A DNA stretch of 64,000 bases, taken from assembly GCA_000814665.1 (NCBI GenBank), contig JWIH01000025.1:124001-188000 (forward strand), in the 5' to 3' direction. The notes under the pieces are model-generated. The model was not told the origin of the DNA. It did not search any database and saw only the letters and a program-made list of their open reading frames with translations. Shown in pieces: positions 25,755 through 33,973 of the stretch (positions are counted from its first letter, which is position 1; each line of letters opens with the position of its first letter). Both the position numbers and the translations under genes were made by a program. Source of the stretch: Pseudoalteromonas flavipulchra NCIMB 2033 = ATCC BAA-314. GTDB taxonomy: Bacteria > Pseudomonadota > Gammaproteobacteria > Enterobacterales > Alteromonadaceae.

Positions 25755-26014
25755 TACGACTTCTCCAATAAGGCAATGAGCTTATCAAGCTTAGCTTCAA
25801 TTCTATCTAATTGGCTTTGTGAATTTGCTTTGACGACCTCTTCAACCTCTTGAAAGTGATCAATACAGGTAGGGTCTTGTTTGTACGCAGCAATGCCTGA
25901 GATGACGTCTGGCATTGCGACGCTTTGAGTTAATTTGCTTTTTGTTAGCGCGACGGTTGGAGTCTTTCCACTATCGACTAATTTTTTGATAGCTCTGGCA
26001 ACAGCAGGGTGCAT
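25754..26014 (-). CDS. Small conserved protein coupled to the zinc-ribbon gene
   Basis: An 86-residue protein of unknown function. The N-terminus (HPAVARAIKKLVDSGKTPTVALTKSKL) looks helical. The C-terminus is a short amphipathic coiled coil (LDRIEAKLDKLIALLEK) suited to oligomerisation. It overlaps the DUF2310 start by one base, and the pair forms a small operon. No characterised family was recognised. Confidence 0.75.
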   Translation of the reverse strand: MHPAVARAIKKLVDSGKTPTVALTKSKLTQSVAMPDVISGIAAYKQDPTCIDHFQEVEEVVKANSQSQLDRIEAKLDKLIALLEKS

Positions 26015-26085
26015 AGAGGTTCCTAAACGCCTAAATCATAGGAGTGGATCATAGCACCAAGTTACGCAAGGAGCGATTGCTTTAG

Positions 26086-26313
26086 CTATCTTAACATCGC
26101 ATCTAGTTCGTCAATGATTTCACTCCAATCGGCGTCCTCTTTCAGTGATTCTTCAATAAAGTGACGCTGTCCTTCATTCCAAAATGGTGCTTGGCTTAAC
26201 AGCATATCGTCAGGAAGGCGGTGTTGTTTGACAAACCCTTCAATCGCCTTGGGATTGTTGTCGAGCCCTAGTTGGGCAAATAAAGTACTCATAGTGTGGC
26301 GACTAGTATCCAT
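26086..26313 (-). CDS. DUF2789 family small protein
   Basis: A 75-residue acidic protein matching the DUF2789 family: MSTLFAQLGLDN, FVKQHRLPDD, LSQAPFWNEGQRHFIEESLKED and a final acidic helix. The family is widespread in gammaproteobacteria, with structure but no known role. The start could also be the internal Met at MSTLF. The 276 bp upstream, before the acetyltransferase gene, show no further gene. Confidence 0.82.
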   Translation of the reverse strand: MDTSRHTMSTLFAQLGLDNNPKAIEGFVKQHRLPDDMLLSQAPFWNEGQRHFIEESLKEDADWSEIIDELDAMLR

Positions 26314-26589
26314 TTCGTTCTCCCTCGTTTGCTTGAATTTTACTCACTAACTATAGTAAAGGTGGTTGTAAAACCTTTAGCAAGTCATCATCGATAAAAA
26401 CCATAATGACTAATGCGATGATAAATATACCTGTCCACGACTGAATAAATTGTGACTTGTATCAATATCTATCACAAGCGAGTAGCCGTACATTATTAAA
26501 GTACACAGAAAAAATTCTGAGGTTTTGATATTAAGTAGTATTTCGGCATGATTATCAGAAGCTTGGGGCAATAACAATAAGGAACCGTG

Positions 26590-27222
26590 ATGTCAGTAGA
26601 AACTTCTCAACATGAATTAATCGTTAGATATTTAAATCCAGAAGATATCAATGTAGCCGCGAGTGTGTTGTATCAGGCTTACCATGATGATCCGTTACTC
26701 AAACAGGTATTGGAGGCAAAACAAGAAGCAATTTTTGAAAAAAAACTCAGAGCCTTAATACGAGAAGAGTTGTCGGCATTTGGCCAAACGGGTCAGCCTA
26801 TGGTGGGGTTATATCATCAAGATAGATTGGTCGCGGTAGCATGCGTTATTGCAAATGGCGATGAATTGGATGCAAATCGACAGTGGCATTGGCGATTACG
26901 ACTCATGATGAGTGCGGGATATTTGCAAACTCAGCAGCTTATCGATAAAGAAAAGTCGATTAGACAAGCGTTGCAAACGCAGGAGCCGTGTCACTTTTTA
27001 TCCCTAATTGCCGTTGACCCGCATGTTCAAGGGCTTGGCTATGGTCACTATTTACTCACCGCGCTGGATGATTTAATTGCACAAAGTGAAGAAACGAAAG
27101 GGATGGCAGTATTTATTACTAAGCCAGAACACGCGCAGTTTTTTGCGGGTCACGGTTATCAAGTTTTACAAAAAATGGCGTTTAGCTCTGTAGAAGGCAC
27201 ATTGTTATTTAAGAGCAAATAG
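26590..27222 (+). CDS. GNAT-family N-acetyltransferase
   Basis: A 210-residue acetyl-CoA-dependent transferase. The acetyl-CoA motif A is clear: FLSLIAVDPHVQGLGYGHYL (a Q/R-x-x-G-x-G/A-type loop VQGLGYG), and the C-terminal strand motif YQVLQK follows. The substrate is not indicated. ATG at 26590 has AAGGA seven bases upstream; the GTG just before it is a less likely start. The gene directly precedes the regulatory RNA locus and ends 18 bp before its activator box. Confidence 0.85.
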   Translation: MSVETSQHELIVRYLNPEDINVAASVLYQAYHDDPLLKQVLEAKQEAIFEKKLRALIREELSAFGQTGQPMVGLYHQDRLVAVACVIANGDELDANRQWHWRLRLMMSAGYLQTQQLIDKEKSIRQALQTQEPCHFLSLIAVDPHVQGLGYGHYLLTALDDLIAQSEETKGMAVFITKPEHAQFFAGHGYQVLQKMAFSSVEGTLLFKSK

Positions 27223-27240
27223 CAACAATGGAAATTACCC

Positions 27241-27258
27241 TGTGAGATATCTCCTACG
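27241..27258 (+). promoter_or_regulatory. GacA/UvrY-type activator box
   Basis: TGTGAG-ATATCT-CCTACG fits the GacA/UvrY inverted repeat TGTAAG-N6-CTTACA at 9 of 12 fixed positions and keeps the 18-bp layout. It lies about 160 bp before the presumed start of the CsrB-type RNA. That distance is characteristic of the upstream activating sequences of csrB and rsm genes. Confidence 0.65.
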
Positions 27259-27409
27259 AGAATGTGGGTTAAGGCGCTTTGTAGTACCGAATTTGTAGTG
27301 TTATTTTTGTTTATCTTTTTGTTTTTAAATGAATTGTTCTACTTTTCTTTTAAATGACAGCAAAAAGATTGTTCCTAGCTATCTAACAAAAATGTTCGAT
27401 CCCCGTAAA

Positions 27410-27963
27410 CTTAACAATGTAAGGAAACACAAGAGCAGGAGCTCAGCGTCAAAGGATAAGGAATTTGACAACAAGAGAAGGATGTATTGCATAAGGCAAG
27501 GAAGATCTGGAACTCGAGGAAGCGAGTGTGAAGCGGAGCTTCACTAGGGATAAGGAGACACATGGAGTGTCAAGGAGCGCGGGAAGCGTAGTGGAGCAAG
27601 GAAGAGTAAATAGGGATGAGCAAGGCTCTAGGATGAAGGAGCGCAATCTGGATGACTGCGAAGTGGATGGGTTACACTGGACGTAACAATGTATAGGGAG
27701 CACATAGGGAATATGTGAAGCGGAGCCAAGATGGCGTAGGAGCGCGGGAAGCGAAGTGGAGGCCAAGGGGGCTAAAATGGAGATGCACTGGAAGTGCTAA
27801 TGGATGACACAAGGATGAGAGCCGGGTAAGTCGGAGTACATACCCGTTCAGGGGAAGAAGAATTGGCGGATTGCTTTTGGGTTGTAAAGCAGAGGGATTG
27901 GATACCTCTTGGGATAATCGTCAGGATTGAGGCGCAGCAGATAGGCTAGCGCCTTAGTTTTTT
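27410..27963 (+). ncRNA. csrB: CsrB-type CsrA-sequestering small RNA
   Basis: The RNA-like strand is strikingly purine-rich and carries about 39 GGA motifs in roughly 550 bases by hand count, where about 8 would be expected by chance. Many sit in loops of short perfect hairpins: GAGC-AGGA-GCTC (27433-27444), GTGAAGC-GGA-GCTTCAC (27528-27544), GACAC-ATGGA-GTGTC (27557-27571), CACATA-GGGAA-TATGTG (27701-27717) and GCACT-GGA-AGTGC (27785-27797). GGA in hairpin loops is the CsrA/RsmA binding site. The RNA ends in an intrinsic terminator. Gene order (queF, syd, this RNA, yqcC, truC, yqcA) matches E. coli csrB. It is longer than E. coli CsrB (about 369 nt). The 5' end is approximate. Confidence 0.9.
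27930..27963 (+). terminator. Terminator of the CsrB-type RNA
   Basis: AGGCGC-AGC (27930-27938) pairs with GCT-A-GCGCCT (27945-27954) around a 6-base loop, followed by TAG and six T. Confidence 0.88.
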
Positions 27964-28134
27964 GTGGCGTTTGTAAATTTGATATTTATTTTCCTATTAA
28001 CTTAATTGAAGTTTTCAAAACTTTCCGCTTGCAGTTTCATTATTACCTTTCGATCTCATTGCTAGATTATTCCACTCTCATTTTAGTCTTATTTTTTAGT
28101 GCACGATGTTGGCGCAATAGCTAAGGAAAAAGAA

Positions 28135-28482
28135 ATGGAATGGTATCTAACAGTATTAAAAAGATATTCCGATTTTAGTGGACGTTCAAGACGCAAAGAA
28201 TATTGGATGTTTATCTTGATAAATGCGTTGATAGGCTTTGCAATTGGGATTGTCGACGGGCTTTTTGGAACCCTGTTTTTGACAGGTATCTATTATTTGA
28301 CGGTTTTAGTACCGACGGTTGCCGTATCTATTCGTCGTCTTCACGATACTGGGCGCTCGGGCTGGTGGCTGCTAGTGAGCTTTGTGCCTATTGTCGGTTT
28401 ATTAGTGATGATATATTTTACCACTATGGATAGTGAGGTTGGTGAAAACGACTACGGACCAAGCGTCAAAGGATATGTTTAA
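28135..28482 (+). CDS. DUF805 inner-membrane protein
   Basis: A 115-residue membrane protein of the DUF805 (YhaH/YhaI-like) family. It has the diagnostic start WYLTVLKRYSDFSGRSRRKEYW, followed by four hydrophobic segments and the conserved RRLHDTGRSGWW loop before the last helices. Function is unknown in the family. ATG at 28135 follows AAGGA at good spacing; an upstream GTG in frame is ignored. It is separated from the CsrB-type RNA by its terminator. Confidence 0.9.
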   Translation: MEWYLTVLKRYSDFSGRSRRKEYWMFILINALIGFAIGIVDGLFGTLFLTGIYYLTVLVPTVAVSIRRLHDTGRSGWWLLVSFVPIVGLLVMIYFTTMDSEVGENDYGPSVKGYV

Positions 28483-28504
28483 AATAGTCGTACTATAAAT
28501 TCAG

Positions 28505-28542
28505 AGTAGGCACTTGTATTCATATGAATTTAAGTGCCTACT
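28505..28542. terminator. Long hairpin between convergent genes
   Basis: AGTAGGCACTT (28505-28515) pairs perfectly with AAGTGCCTACT (28532-28542). It is followed by a short T-run and lies between the DUF805 gene and the convergent DUF3301 gene. Confidence 0.65.
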
Positions 28543-28557
28543 TTCGCACTCACCGAA

Positions 28558-28863
28558 TTAACTTGCGATTTTATAGGCGGGCAATTCTTTTTTGACTAAT
28601 CGTTCATTTTCTAAGTAAAGCTTACCTTGATAGGCTGACTCGCCATCTGAACTAAACTCAAACATAAATTGGCTTTTTATTCCAAGTTTACCGTCTTTTA
28701 ATACCCCAAAACGGCGCTTAATACAGGCGACACTTAACAGTTGCACTTGCAAACTTTCAGCTTGATGCTGTGCATGCCTGTTTGCCGCTTCTGCGATCTG
28801 GCGGCTATACCAAAATAGCGCGATAACAGATGAAACGATGATAAAAAGCCAAAGCGTTGTCAT
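28558..28863 (-). CDS. DUF3301 membrane-anchored protein
   Basis: A 101-residue protein with one N-terminal membrane helix (about residues 3-21, WLFIIVSSVIALFWY). A short cytoplasmic or periplasmic domain with VACIKRRFGVLKDGKLGIKS and FEFSSDGESAYQGKL follows, matching the DUF3301 family. Function unknown. It follows the DUF3549 gene with no gap (its start adjoins that stop), indicating one operon. Confidence 0.82.
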   Translation of the reverse strand: MTTLWLFIIVSSVIALFWYSRQIAEAANRHAQHQAESLQVQLLSVACIKRRFGVLKDGKLGIKSQFMFEFSSDGESAYQGKLYLENERLVKKELPAYKIAS

Positions 28864-29892
28864 TTAAGAAAATAACCTTCCAATTGCACGAGACAGAGTT
28901 TCACTGCGATTTTCTGCTCTAATAATCCCTAAAACATGTGGGCGTAACATAGGTATTGCAACTAAGTCTGCGAAAATACTGCTGAAAAGTCCATCGATTT
29001 GATTATTCTCAGCGGCTTTTTCCATATAGGTAAAGAGCCTTTGCTGGTCGGTTAGTGTCTCCCAAGCACGCCCTGCAATAGTGAGTAAGCAATCTGCATC
29101 TGATCCCAACTCAGATGCTAAAATGGCGTCTACGGCATGTGCGATGAGACCAAGCGCGTGACTTCCCGACATCGCACGTAAATTAGTGACTACGGCGTCC
29201 TTATCTTGCTGTTGGCATGCATGGGTCAAAGCGGCTACAAAGTCTTCGGTTTGAGATATTGAGATGGTAACGTGCTCAAGCATTGCGGCTAATGGGGTCT
29301 TAACTTCTGCTGGCAAAACAGCCCACGCTTGTTGCAGGTTGCTCGCGTTATGACCGTGGTCTAGACGTAGGGCAAAGTCAGCAATACCTTGTAGTGCTAT
29401 TTCTTGCCAGCGCTCGAACCCAAGCTTGCCCGAAAAGTAGAGTTCGGCGTGCTCGTAATATTGAGAAGCCGGGCGATTAAGCTCACGCTTTAATAGCGCA
29501 TTGAACGCAGCGAGTTTGTTCGCATTTGGCGTGAAGACATAAGGGTTGTTATCAAGTTTCCCTTGAGCGGCTTCACCCGTGAGTTGTGTACCTAATGCTT
29601 CGAGCACCATGGAGGCAAAGTGGTCACGACTGGCGATAATGAGCTTGCTTTGCTCATCTAGTGGAAATTTTAAAAACCAAACATAAGGATCAACTGTCGC
29701 CTCATTATCCCAAAATTGAATTGCCATGATGGCATGACCACCAAGTGGATACGGATAAGGGACTTGAGTATTCTCGATTTGCGCAAACTGCTTCTTATCT
29801 ATTTTTGTGATCCGTCGACCCAGATCATAGACTCGCCACTGCGTACCGGCGTTTGTTAGTAATTCACCTAAAGTTGAAATTTGCGCTGTCAT
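28864..29892 (-). CDS. DUF3549 family protein
   Basis: A 342-residue, probably cytosolic protein of the DUF3549 family. It starts ISTLGELLTNAGTQWRVYDLGRRI and has the conserved WFLKFPLDEQ segment, followed by a helical C-terminal region. The family is found in Vibrio, Shewanella and Pseudoalteromonas and has no established function. It is first in an operon with the DUF3301 gene, and divergent from yqcC by about 160 bp. Confidence 0.83.
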   Translation of the reverse strand: MTAQISTLGELLTNAGTQWRVYDLGRRITKIDKKQFAQIENTQVPYPYPLGGHAIMAIQFWDNEATVDPYVWFLKFPLDEQSKLIIASRDHFASMVLEALGTQLTGEAAQGKLDNNPYVFTPNANKLAAFNALLKRELNRPASQYYEHAELYFSGKLGFERWQEIALQGIADFALRLDHGHNASNLQQAWAVLPAEVKTPLAAMLEHVTISISQTEDFVAALTHACQQQDKDAVVTNLRAMSGSHALGLIAHAVDAILASELGSDADCLLTIAGRAWETLTDQQRLFTYMEKAAENNQIDGLFSSIFADLVAIPMLRPHVLGIIRAENRSETLSRAIGRLFS

Positions 29893-30050
29893 GAATGCTC
29901 TATATGTTACTTATATTTTCAATAGCGGCAATTATAGCTACTTTTAGGTGCGCTGATAAGCCTATGAAAAAGGTGTACTTGAGAGAATTGGCTAGCTCCT
30001 AAATAATGCAAATTGCTATAATGTAAAAAATTGAGAAAGAGACAGAGCCG

Positions 30051-30368
30051 ATGAATTCGGAATTATTGATTCAGTTAGATGAACTAGAGACTTGTTTAAA
30101 AGCAACGGGTCTTTGGCAAGACGAGCCAATTTCGGCTAAGGCACTAACCTCTACGGAGCCATTTTGCTGCGATACGATGACCTTCGCGCAGTGGTTGCAA
30201 TTTGTATTCTTGGACAAAATGCGAACAATGGTAGAAAGTGGTGAAGCATTACCGGAAAATATGGCGATTGCGCCAATGGCTGAAATGGTGCTGAGTGAAC
30301 ATCTTTATTTTAATGCGGTGCATCAGTGCTTAAAAAACCTTGATAATACAATTGCAAAGAGCGCGTAA
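30051..30368 (+). CDS. yqcC: YqcC family protein
   Basis: A 105-residue helical protein of the YqcC family (109 in E. coli). It carries LQFVFLDKMRTMVESGEALPENMAIAPMAE, the core conserved block. Function is unknown, but it is always linked to truC. Its stop overlaps the truC start (TAATG), so translation is coupled. Confidence 0.9.
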   Translation: MNSELLIQLDELETCLKATGLWQDEPISAKALTSTEPFCCDTMTFAQWLQFVFLDKMRTMVESGEALPENMAIAPMAEMVLSEHLYFNAVHQCLKNLDNTIAKSA

Positions 30369-31102
30369 TGCTTGAGATCTTATATCAAGATGCGCATTAT
30401 GTTGCGATAAATAAGCCGTCAGGGTTATTGGTTCATCGCTCGTTTTTGGATAAGCGAGAAACACAATTTGCGATGCAAATGCTGCGTGATCAACTTGGTC
30501 AACATGTTTTCCCCGTTCACCGTTTAGATAGACCAACATCAGGCGTGCTGCTGTTTGCGCTAAGCTCTGAGGCCGCGCGAGACATGAATGAAGTCTTTAT
30601 TAGCGGTAATATTCAAAAACGCTATTTAGCGCTTGTTCGCGGGTTTGCTCCTGAATCTAGATTCGTCGACAGACCACTCAAAGAAGAACTAGATAAAATC
30701 GCTGATAAGTTTGCCTGTCAGGATAAAGCTCCGCAGGAAGCGCAAACACAGATAAATTGTTTATTGCAGGGTAGCTTGCCAATTCCTTTTGGTAAGTATC
30801 CAAGTATCCGCTACTCGTTGGTGGAGTGCTTCCCTAAAACGGGTAGAAAACACCAAATTAGGCGTCACCTCAACTATTTAGCACATCCGATTATAGGTGA
30901 TGTCAATCACGGTGATAATAAACACAACCACTTTTTTGTCGATCATTTTGGCTTACGTCGGTTGATGTTATTTGCAACTAAATTGGAATTTGTACATCCT
31001 TATAACAACACGACGATTTCAATTACCGCAGATTTGGGGGAAGAAGCATTGGCTGTCTTCGCTCAGCTCGGCTGGTCAGACAACGAGAAGGACTATAAAT
31101 AA
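30368..31102 (+). CDS. truC: tRNA pseudouridine-65 synthase
   Basis: A 244-residue RluA-family pseudouridine synthase that modifies uridine 65 in tRNA (tRNA-Ile and tRNA-Asp in E. coli). The catalytic aspartate is in VHRLDRPTSGVLLF, and other family motifs are AINKPSGLLVHRS and GRKHQIRRHLNYL. E. coli TruC has 260 residues. It is the middle gene of the yqcC-truC-yqcA operon and overlaps both neighbours by one base. Confidence 0.94.
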   Translation: MLEILYQDAHYVAINKPSGLLVHRSFLDKRETQFAMQMLRDQLGQHVFPVHRLDRPTSGVLLFALSSEAARDMNEVFISGNIQKRYLALVRGFAPESRFVDRPLKEELDKIADKFACQDKAPQEAQTQINCLLQGSLPIPFGKYPSIRYSLVECFPKTGRKHQIRRHLNYLAHPIIGDVNHGDNKHNHFFVDHFGLRRLMLFATKLEFVHPYNNTTISITADLGEEALAVFAQLGWSDNEKDYK

Positions 31103-31545
31103 TGGCAAAAGTTTCCATTTTTGTGGGAAGTATGTATGGCAATGCTGAAAACTTGGCAAACGACAGTGCTGAGTTTTTGAATAAATCGGGTCATGAGGCA
31201 AGTGTTATTGAACCTGCTTCCATCGTTGATGTAGTGCAAGCTGAAAACATTTTATTTATTTCTTCCACTACCGGATCTGGTGATATTCCCGATAACTTGT
31301 TGCCTTTATTTTTGCAAATGCAAAGCGAATTTCCGATGCTAACGGGCAAGAAAGTAGCGATCATCGCATTGGGGGACTCTAGTTATGGCGATACTTATTG
31401 TGGTGCTGGAAAGCAAATTGATGCCCTGATTGAAGAGTTGAACGCTACTCGTGCACAACCGCGCTTAGACATCGATGCCTGTGAATATTTTGAGCCTTGG
31501 GAGCCTGCTGAGCCCTGGCTTCAAGCATTGGCAAAAAACCTTTAG
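31102..31545 (+). CDS. yqcA: Flavodoxin YqcA
   Basis: A 147-residue flavodoxin-fold FMN protein. The phosphate-binding loop is VGSMYGNAEN, and the isoalloxazine loops are SSTTGSGDIPDN and LGDSSYGDTYCGAGK. It matches YqcA/MioC-type flavodoxins (YqcA 149 residues in E. coli). It is an electron carrier with unknown partner. It is last in the yqcC-truC-yqcA operon, and its start overlaps the truC stop. Confidence 0.92.
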   Translation: MAKVSIFVGSMYGNAENLANDSAEFLNKSGHEASVIEPASIVDVVQAENILFISSTTGSGDIPDNLLPLFLQMQSEFPMLTGKKVAIIALGDSSYGDTYCGAGKQIDALIEELNATRAQPRLDIDACEYFEPWEPAEPWLQALAKNL

Positions 31546-31750
31546 GTTTTATCTTCTGTTCAGCATTACCTTTCAATTTACGCGGCTTAATAGGTCGCGT
31601 TGCCTGCTTAAATAGCAAACTCATCAGCATAGTCATAGTGACCAAAAAAACATAAATATTTACATTCTGGTTACGTTGTGTGACATTAGTCTTGGTTGTA
31701 TGAAAAATAACCGAAATTATAAAGTTCAAAATAATGAAAAGGAAAAAATA

Positions 31751-31951
31751 ATGATTAAACCGATTCTATTTGCTGTATCTGCTATTTTTGCCACCGCGAT
31801 GTCGTCTAATGCTACCGCATTCGAAGAAATTTACCTTGAATGTTACAAAAATGGTGAGTTGTTATGGGCTGACTCTTTTACTGATTATCGAGACGCGGAT
31901 AACGCATCGAGAATTTGCAGGAGGATTGGTGGTACGCCAATAATGTATTAA
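31751..31951 (+). CDS. Small secreted two-cysteine peptide
   Basis: A 66-codon gene with a clear signal peptide (MIKPILFAVSAIFATAMSS, cleavage near NATA). The mature part is about 42 residues with two cysteines (LECYKNG and ICRRIGG) that could form a disulfide. AAGGA lies 9 bases before the ATG. Not recognised as a known family. The short size, export signal and paired cysteines would suit an inhibitor, signal or small periplasmic factor, but nothing more can be said. It is flanked downstream by a strong hairpin terminator shared with mltD. Confidence 0.6.
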   Translation: MIKPILFAVSAIFATAMSSNATAFEEIYLECYKNGELLWADSFTDYRDADNASRICRRIGGTPIMY

Positions 31952-32113
31952 CGATATCAGTTCTTTATGAAATTTCCTTTAATTAGTACCGAAGTCTAAC
32001 CAAATTTTTTGGTTTAAATCAGCTGTAAGCGACGTTGCAACACTGTGTATTTAAACGATAGTACTGTCGTAATTTTTAAGGAAAAGTGAGTCAAAAGAGC
32101 TGCTTTAATATGT

Positions 32114-32150
32114 AAAAATCCAATATCATCACTGATATTGGATTTTTATT
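32114..32150. terminator. Bidirectional 15-bp-stem terminator
   Basis: AAAAATCCAATATCA (32114-32128) pairs with TGATATTGGATTTTT (32133-32147). It lies between the small secreted peptide gene and the converging mltD. Confidence 0.88.
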
Positions 32151-32171
32151 TTTAAACTCTATATCTTAGCG

Positions 32172-33746
32172 CTAAACACGTTTCGTCTGAACTTTCAGCT
32201 TTAACTTTTGACCTGGCTGCAGGTACTTCTGTCCAGTCAGGTTGTTCCATTTGACGATTTCATTCACGCTAACGTTAAATTTAGTGGCGATACGTGCTAG
32301 TGAGTCGCCTTTACGCACTTTATAAGTGATTGTGCGCTCGGTGTTGACGAGGACGGTTTGAGTCGCTGCCTTTTCATCTTTAAAGATGGTAAGCTTTTGT
32401 CCAAGGCGTAAAACCGCATTGGTTTTTAACTTATTCCAGCTAGCTAATTGCTTAACGGTCACATCATATTCGCGGCTGATATCCCACAATGTATCGCCTG
32501 ACTTTACCGTGTGGCTGAGCTTTTTCTTGGTTACTTTGTTGGCGGCAAGGCGCACTTCTGGCGGTAAATGCTCACTTTGCAATTCGCCATCACTGAGTGG
32601 CACCAATAACTTCTGGCCAACACGGATCATATTGCCATCGATGCTATTGAGTGAGCGAATGGCGCCGATACTAGTATTAAACTTAGTCGCAACGACCGAC
32701 AGGCTATCTCCTTTTTGCACCGTATAATATTGCCAACGAAGCCTATCTTTTACTTCAGTTTTAGCTAATTTCTCTTGAAAAGCGTCAACCTTTTCCATGG
32801 GTAATAATAACTGGTGTGGGCCATCTGGATCGGTGGCCCAACGATTAAATCCTGGATTTAGACGATAGAGTTCAGTTAAGGATATATCAGCCATTTCAGC
32901 GGCAAGCGCTAAATCGATTTGTGACCCTACTTCAACGGTATCAACAACTTGGGCATTGATTATAGGTTGCCACGCAACCTTAAACTCATCTGAGCGTTTT
33001 AAGAGGTCGGACAAGGCAAGTAATTTAGGCACATACGCGGTGGTTTCGCGAGGTAAATCGAGAGACCAAAAATCGGTAGGCAAATGCTTTTTACGATTTT
33101 TTCGGATTGCATTGAGCAACCGGCCTTCACCTGAGTTGTAAGCTGCAATTGCGTTTAACCAATCGCCTTCCAGCGTTTTATGGAGGTAGGTGAGGTAATC
33201 AAGCGCGGCTTGCGTTGATGCGATAATATCGCGACGACCGTCATACCACCAATTTTGTTTAAGGTTAAAGCGTTCACCGGTTTGTGGCATAAACTGCCAA
33301 ATACCGGAAGCGGTACGGTGTGAATAGCCAAATGGATCGAATGCACTTTCCACGATAGGTAACAATGCGATTTCAACAGGCATATTGCGCTTCTCTACTT
33401 CTTCAACAATGTAGTAGAGGTAAGGCTCTGCACGTTTTGCGATACGGTCTAAATAGGCTTGGTGACGTTGATAGTAATTACGTTCGGCGACAACCGGTCT
33501 ATTTTGTGGTACTTCGATAGATAACTGATAACGGATCCGCTCCCATACATCATCAAATACAGGCACAGCATCTTCATCTTCGTCTTGCCATGAGGTACTG
33601 AGTGTTTGAGAGATATCATAAGGGCTCGCGTGATCTAAGTTGGCCTGCTTCACTTGTTCAGTTGCAGTTTCCAATGGTGTTTCTTGCGTGATTTCACAAC
33701 CACTTAATATTGCTAATGATGCAACAATAAAGGCGAGCTTTTTCAT
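32172..33746 (-). CDS. mltD: Membrane-bound lytic murein transglycosylase D
   Basis: A 524-residue lipoprotein. The signal peptide ends in the lipobox LSGC (Cys at about residue 16). The lytic transglycosylase domain (about 115-260) has catalytic Glu in ESAFDPFGYSHRTASGIWQF, followed by NAIAAYNSGEGRL. Three LysM modules then follow, starting YTVQKGDSLS, HTVKSGDTLW and YKVRKGDSLA. E. coli MltD has two LysM modules; three is a common variant. It cleaves peptidoglycan to 1,6-anhydro products at the outer membrane. Its position next to gloB matches E. coli. Confidence 0.95.
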   Translation of the reverse strand: MKKLAFIVASLAILSGCEITQETPLETATEQVKQANLDHASPYDISQTLSTSWQDEDEDAVPVFDDVWERIRYQLSIEVPQNRPVVAERNYYQRHQAYLDRIAKRAEPYLYYIVEEVEKRNMPVEIALLPIVESAFDPFGYSHRTASGIWQFMPQTGERFNLKQNWWYDGRRDIIASTQAALDYLTYLHKTLEGDWLNAIAAYNSGEGRLLNAIRKNRKKHLPTDFWSLDLPRETTAYVPKLLALSDLLKRSDEFKVAWQPIINAQVVDTVEVGSQIDLALAAEMADISLTELYRLNPGFNRWATDPDGPHQLLLPMEKVDAFQEKLAKTEVKDRLRWQYYTVQKGDSLSVVATKFNTSIGAIRSLNSIDGNMIRVGQKLLVPLSDGELQSEHLPPEVRLAANKVTKKKLSHTVKSGDTLWDISREYDVTVKQLASWNKLKTNAVLRLGQKLTIFKDEKAATQTVLVNTERTITYKVRKGDSLARIATKFNVSVNEIVKWNNLTGQKYLQPGQKLKLKVQTKRV

Positions 33747-33973
33747 AAATGCGTTCTTTTGCTTGGGGGTTCGGACAAAAACTCGGCAATATTACCGAGT
33801 TTGTATCAGCATTTAAAGCTTCTTTATTATTTTATTTCGACTTCCTAAAAATCGTTAGAAATGCTTATCTTTGGCGGTATTGCAAAGAAAATGGATAATT
33901 TATTCAATACTTTCCATGTAAGTGCGCCAAAAAAGCGTCATTTTGGCGTTACATTAGGTCACTATTGAATATT

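Noticed and set aside
26444..26480. TTGTGA and TCACAA half-sites resembling a CRP site
   Set aside because: The halves are 16 bases apart instead of 6, so it does not fit CRP. No alternative regulator could be assigned.
27329..27766. Open frames on both strands across the CsrB-type RNA
   Set aside because: Composition is driven by GGA repeats and hairpins, the predicted proteins are low-complexity, and they lack convincing start signals.
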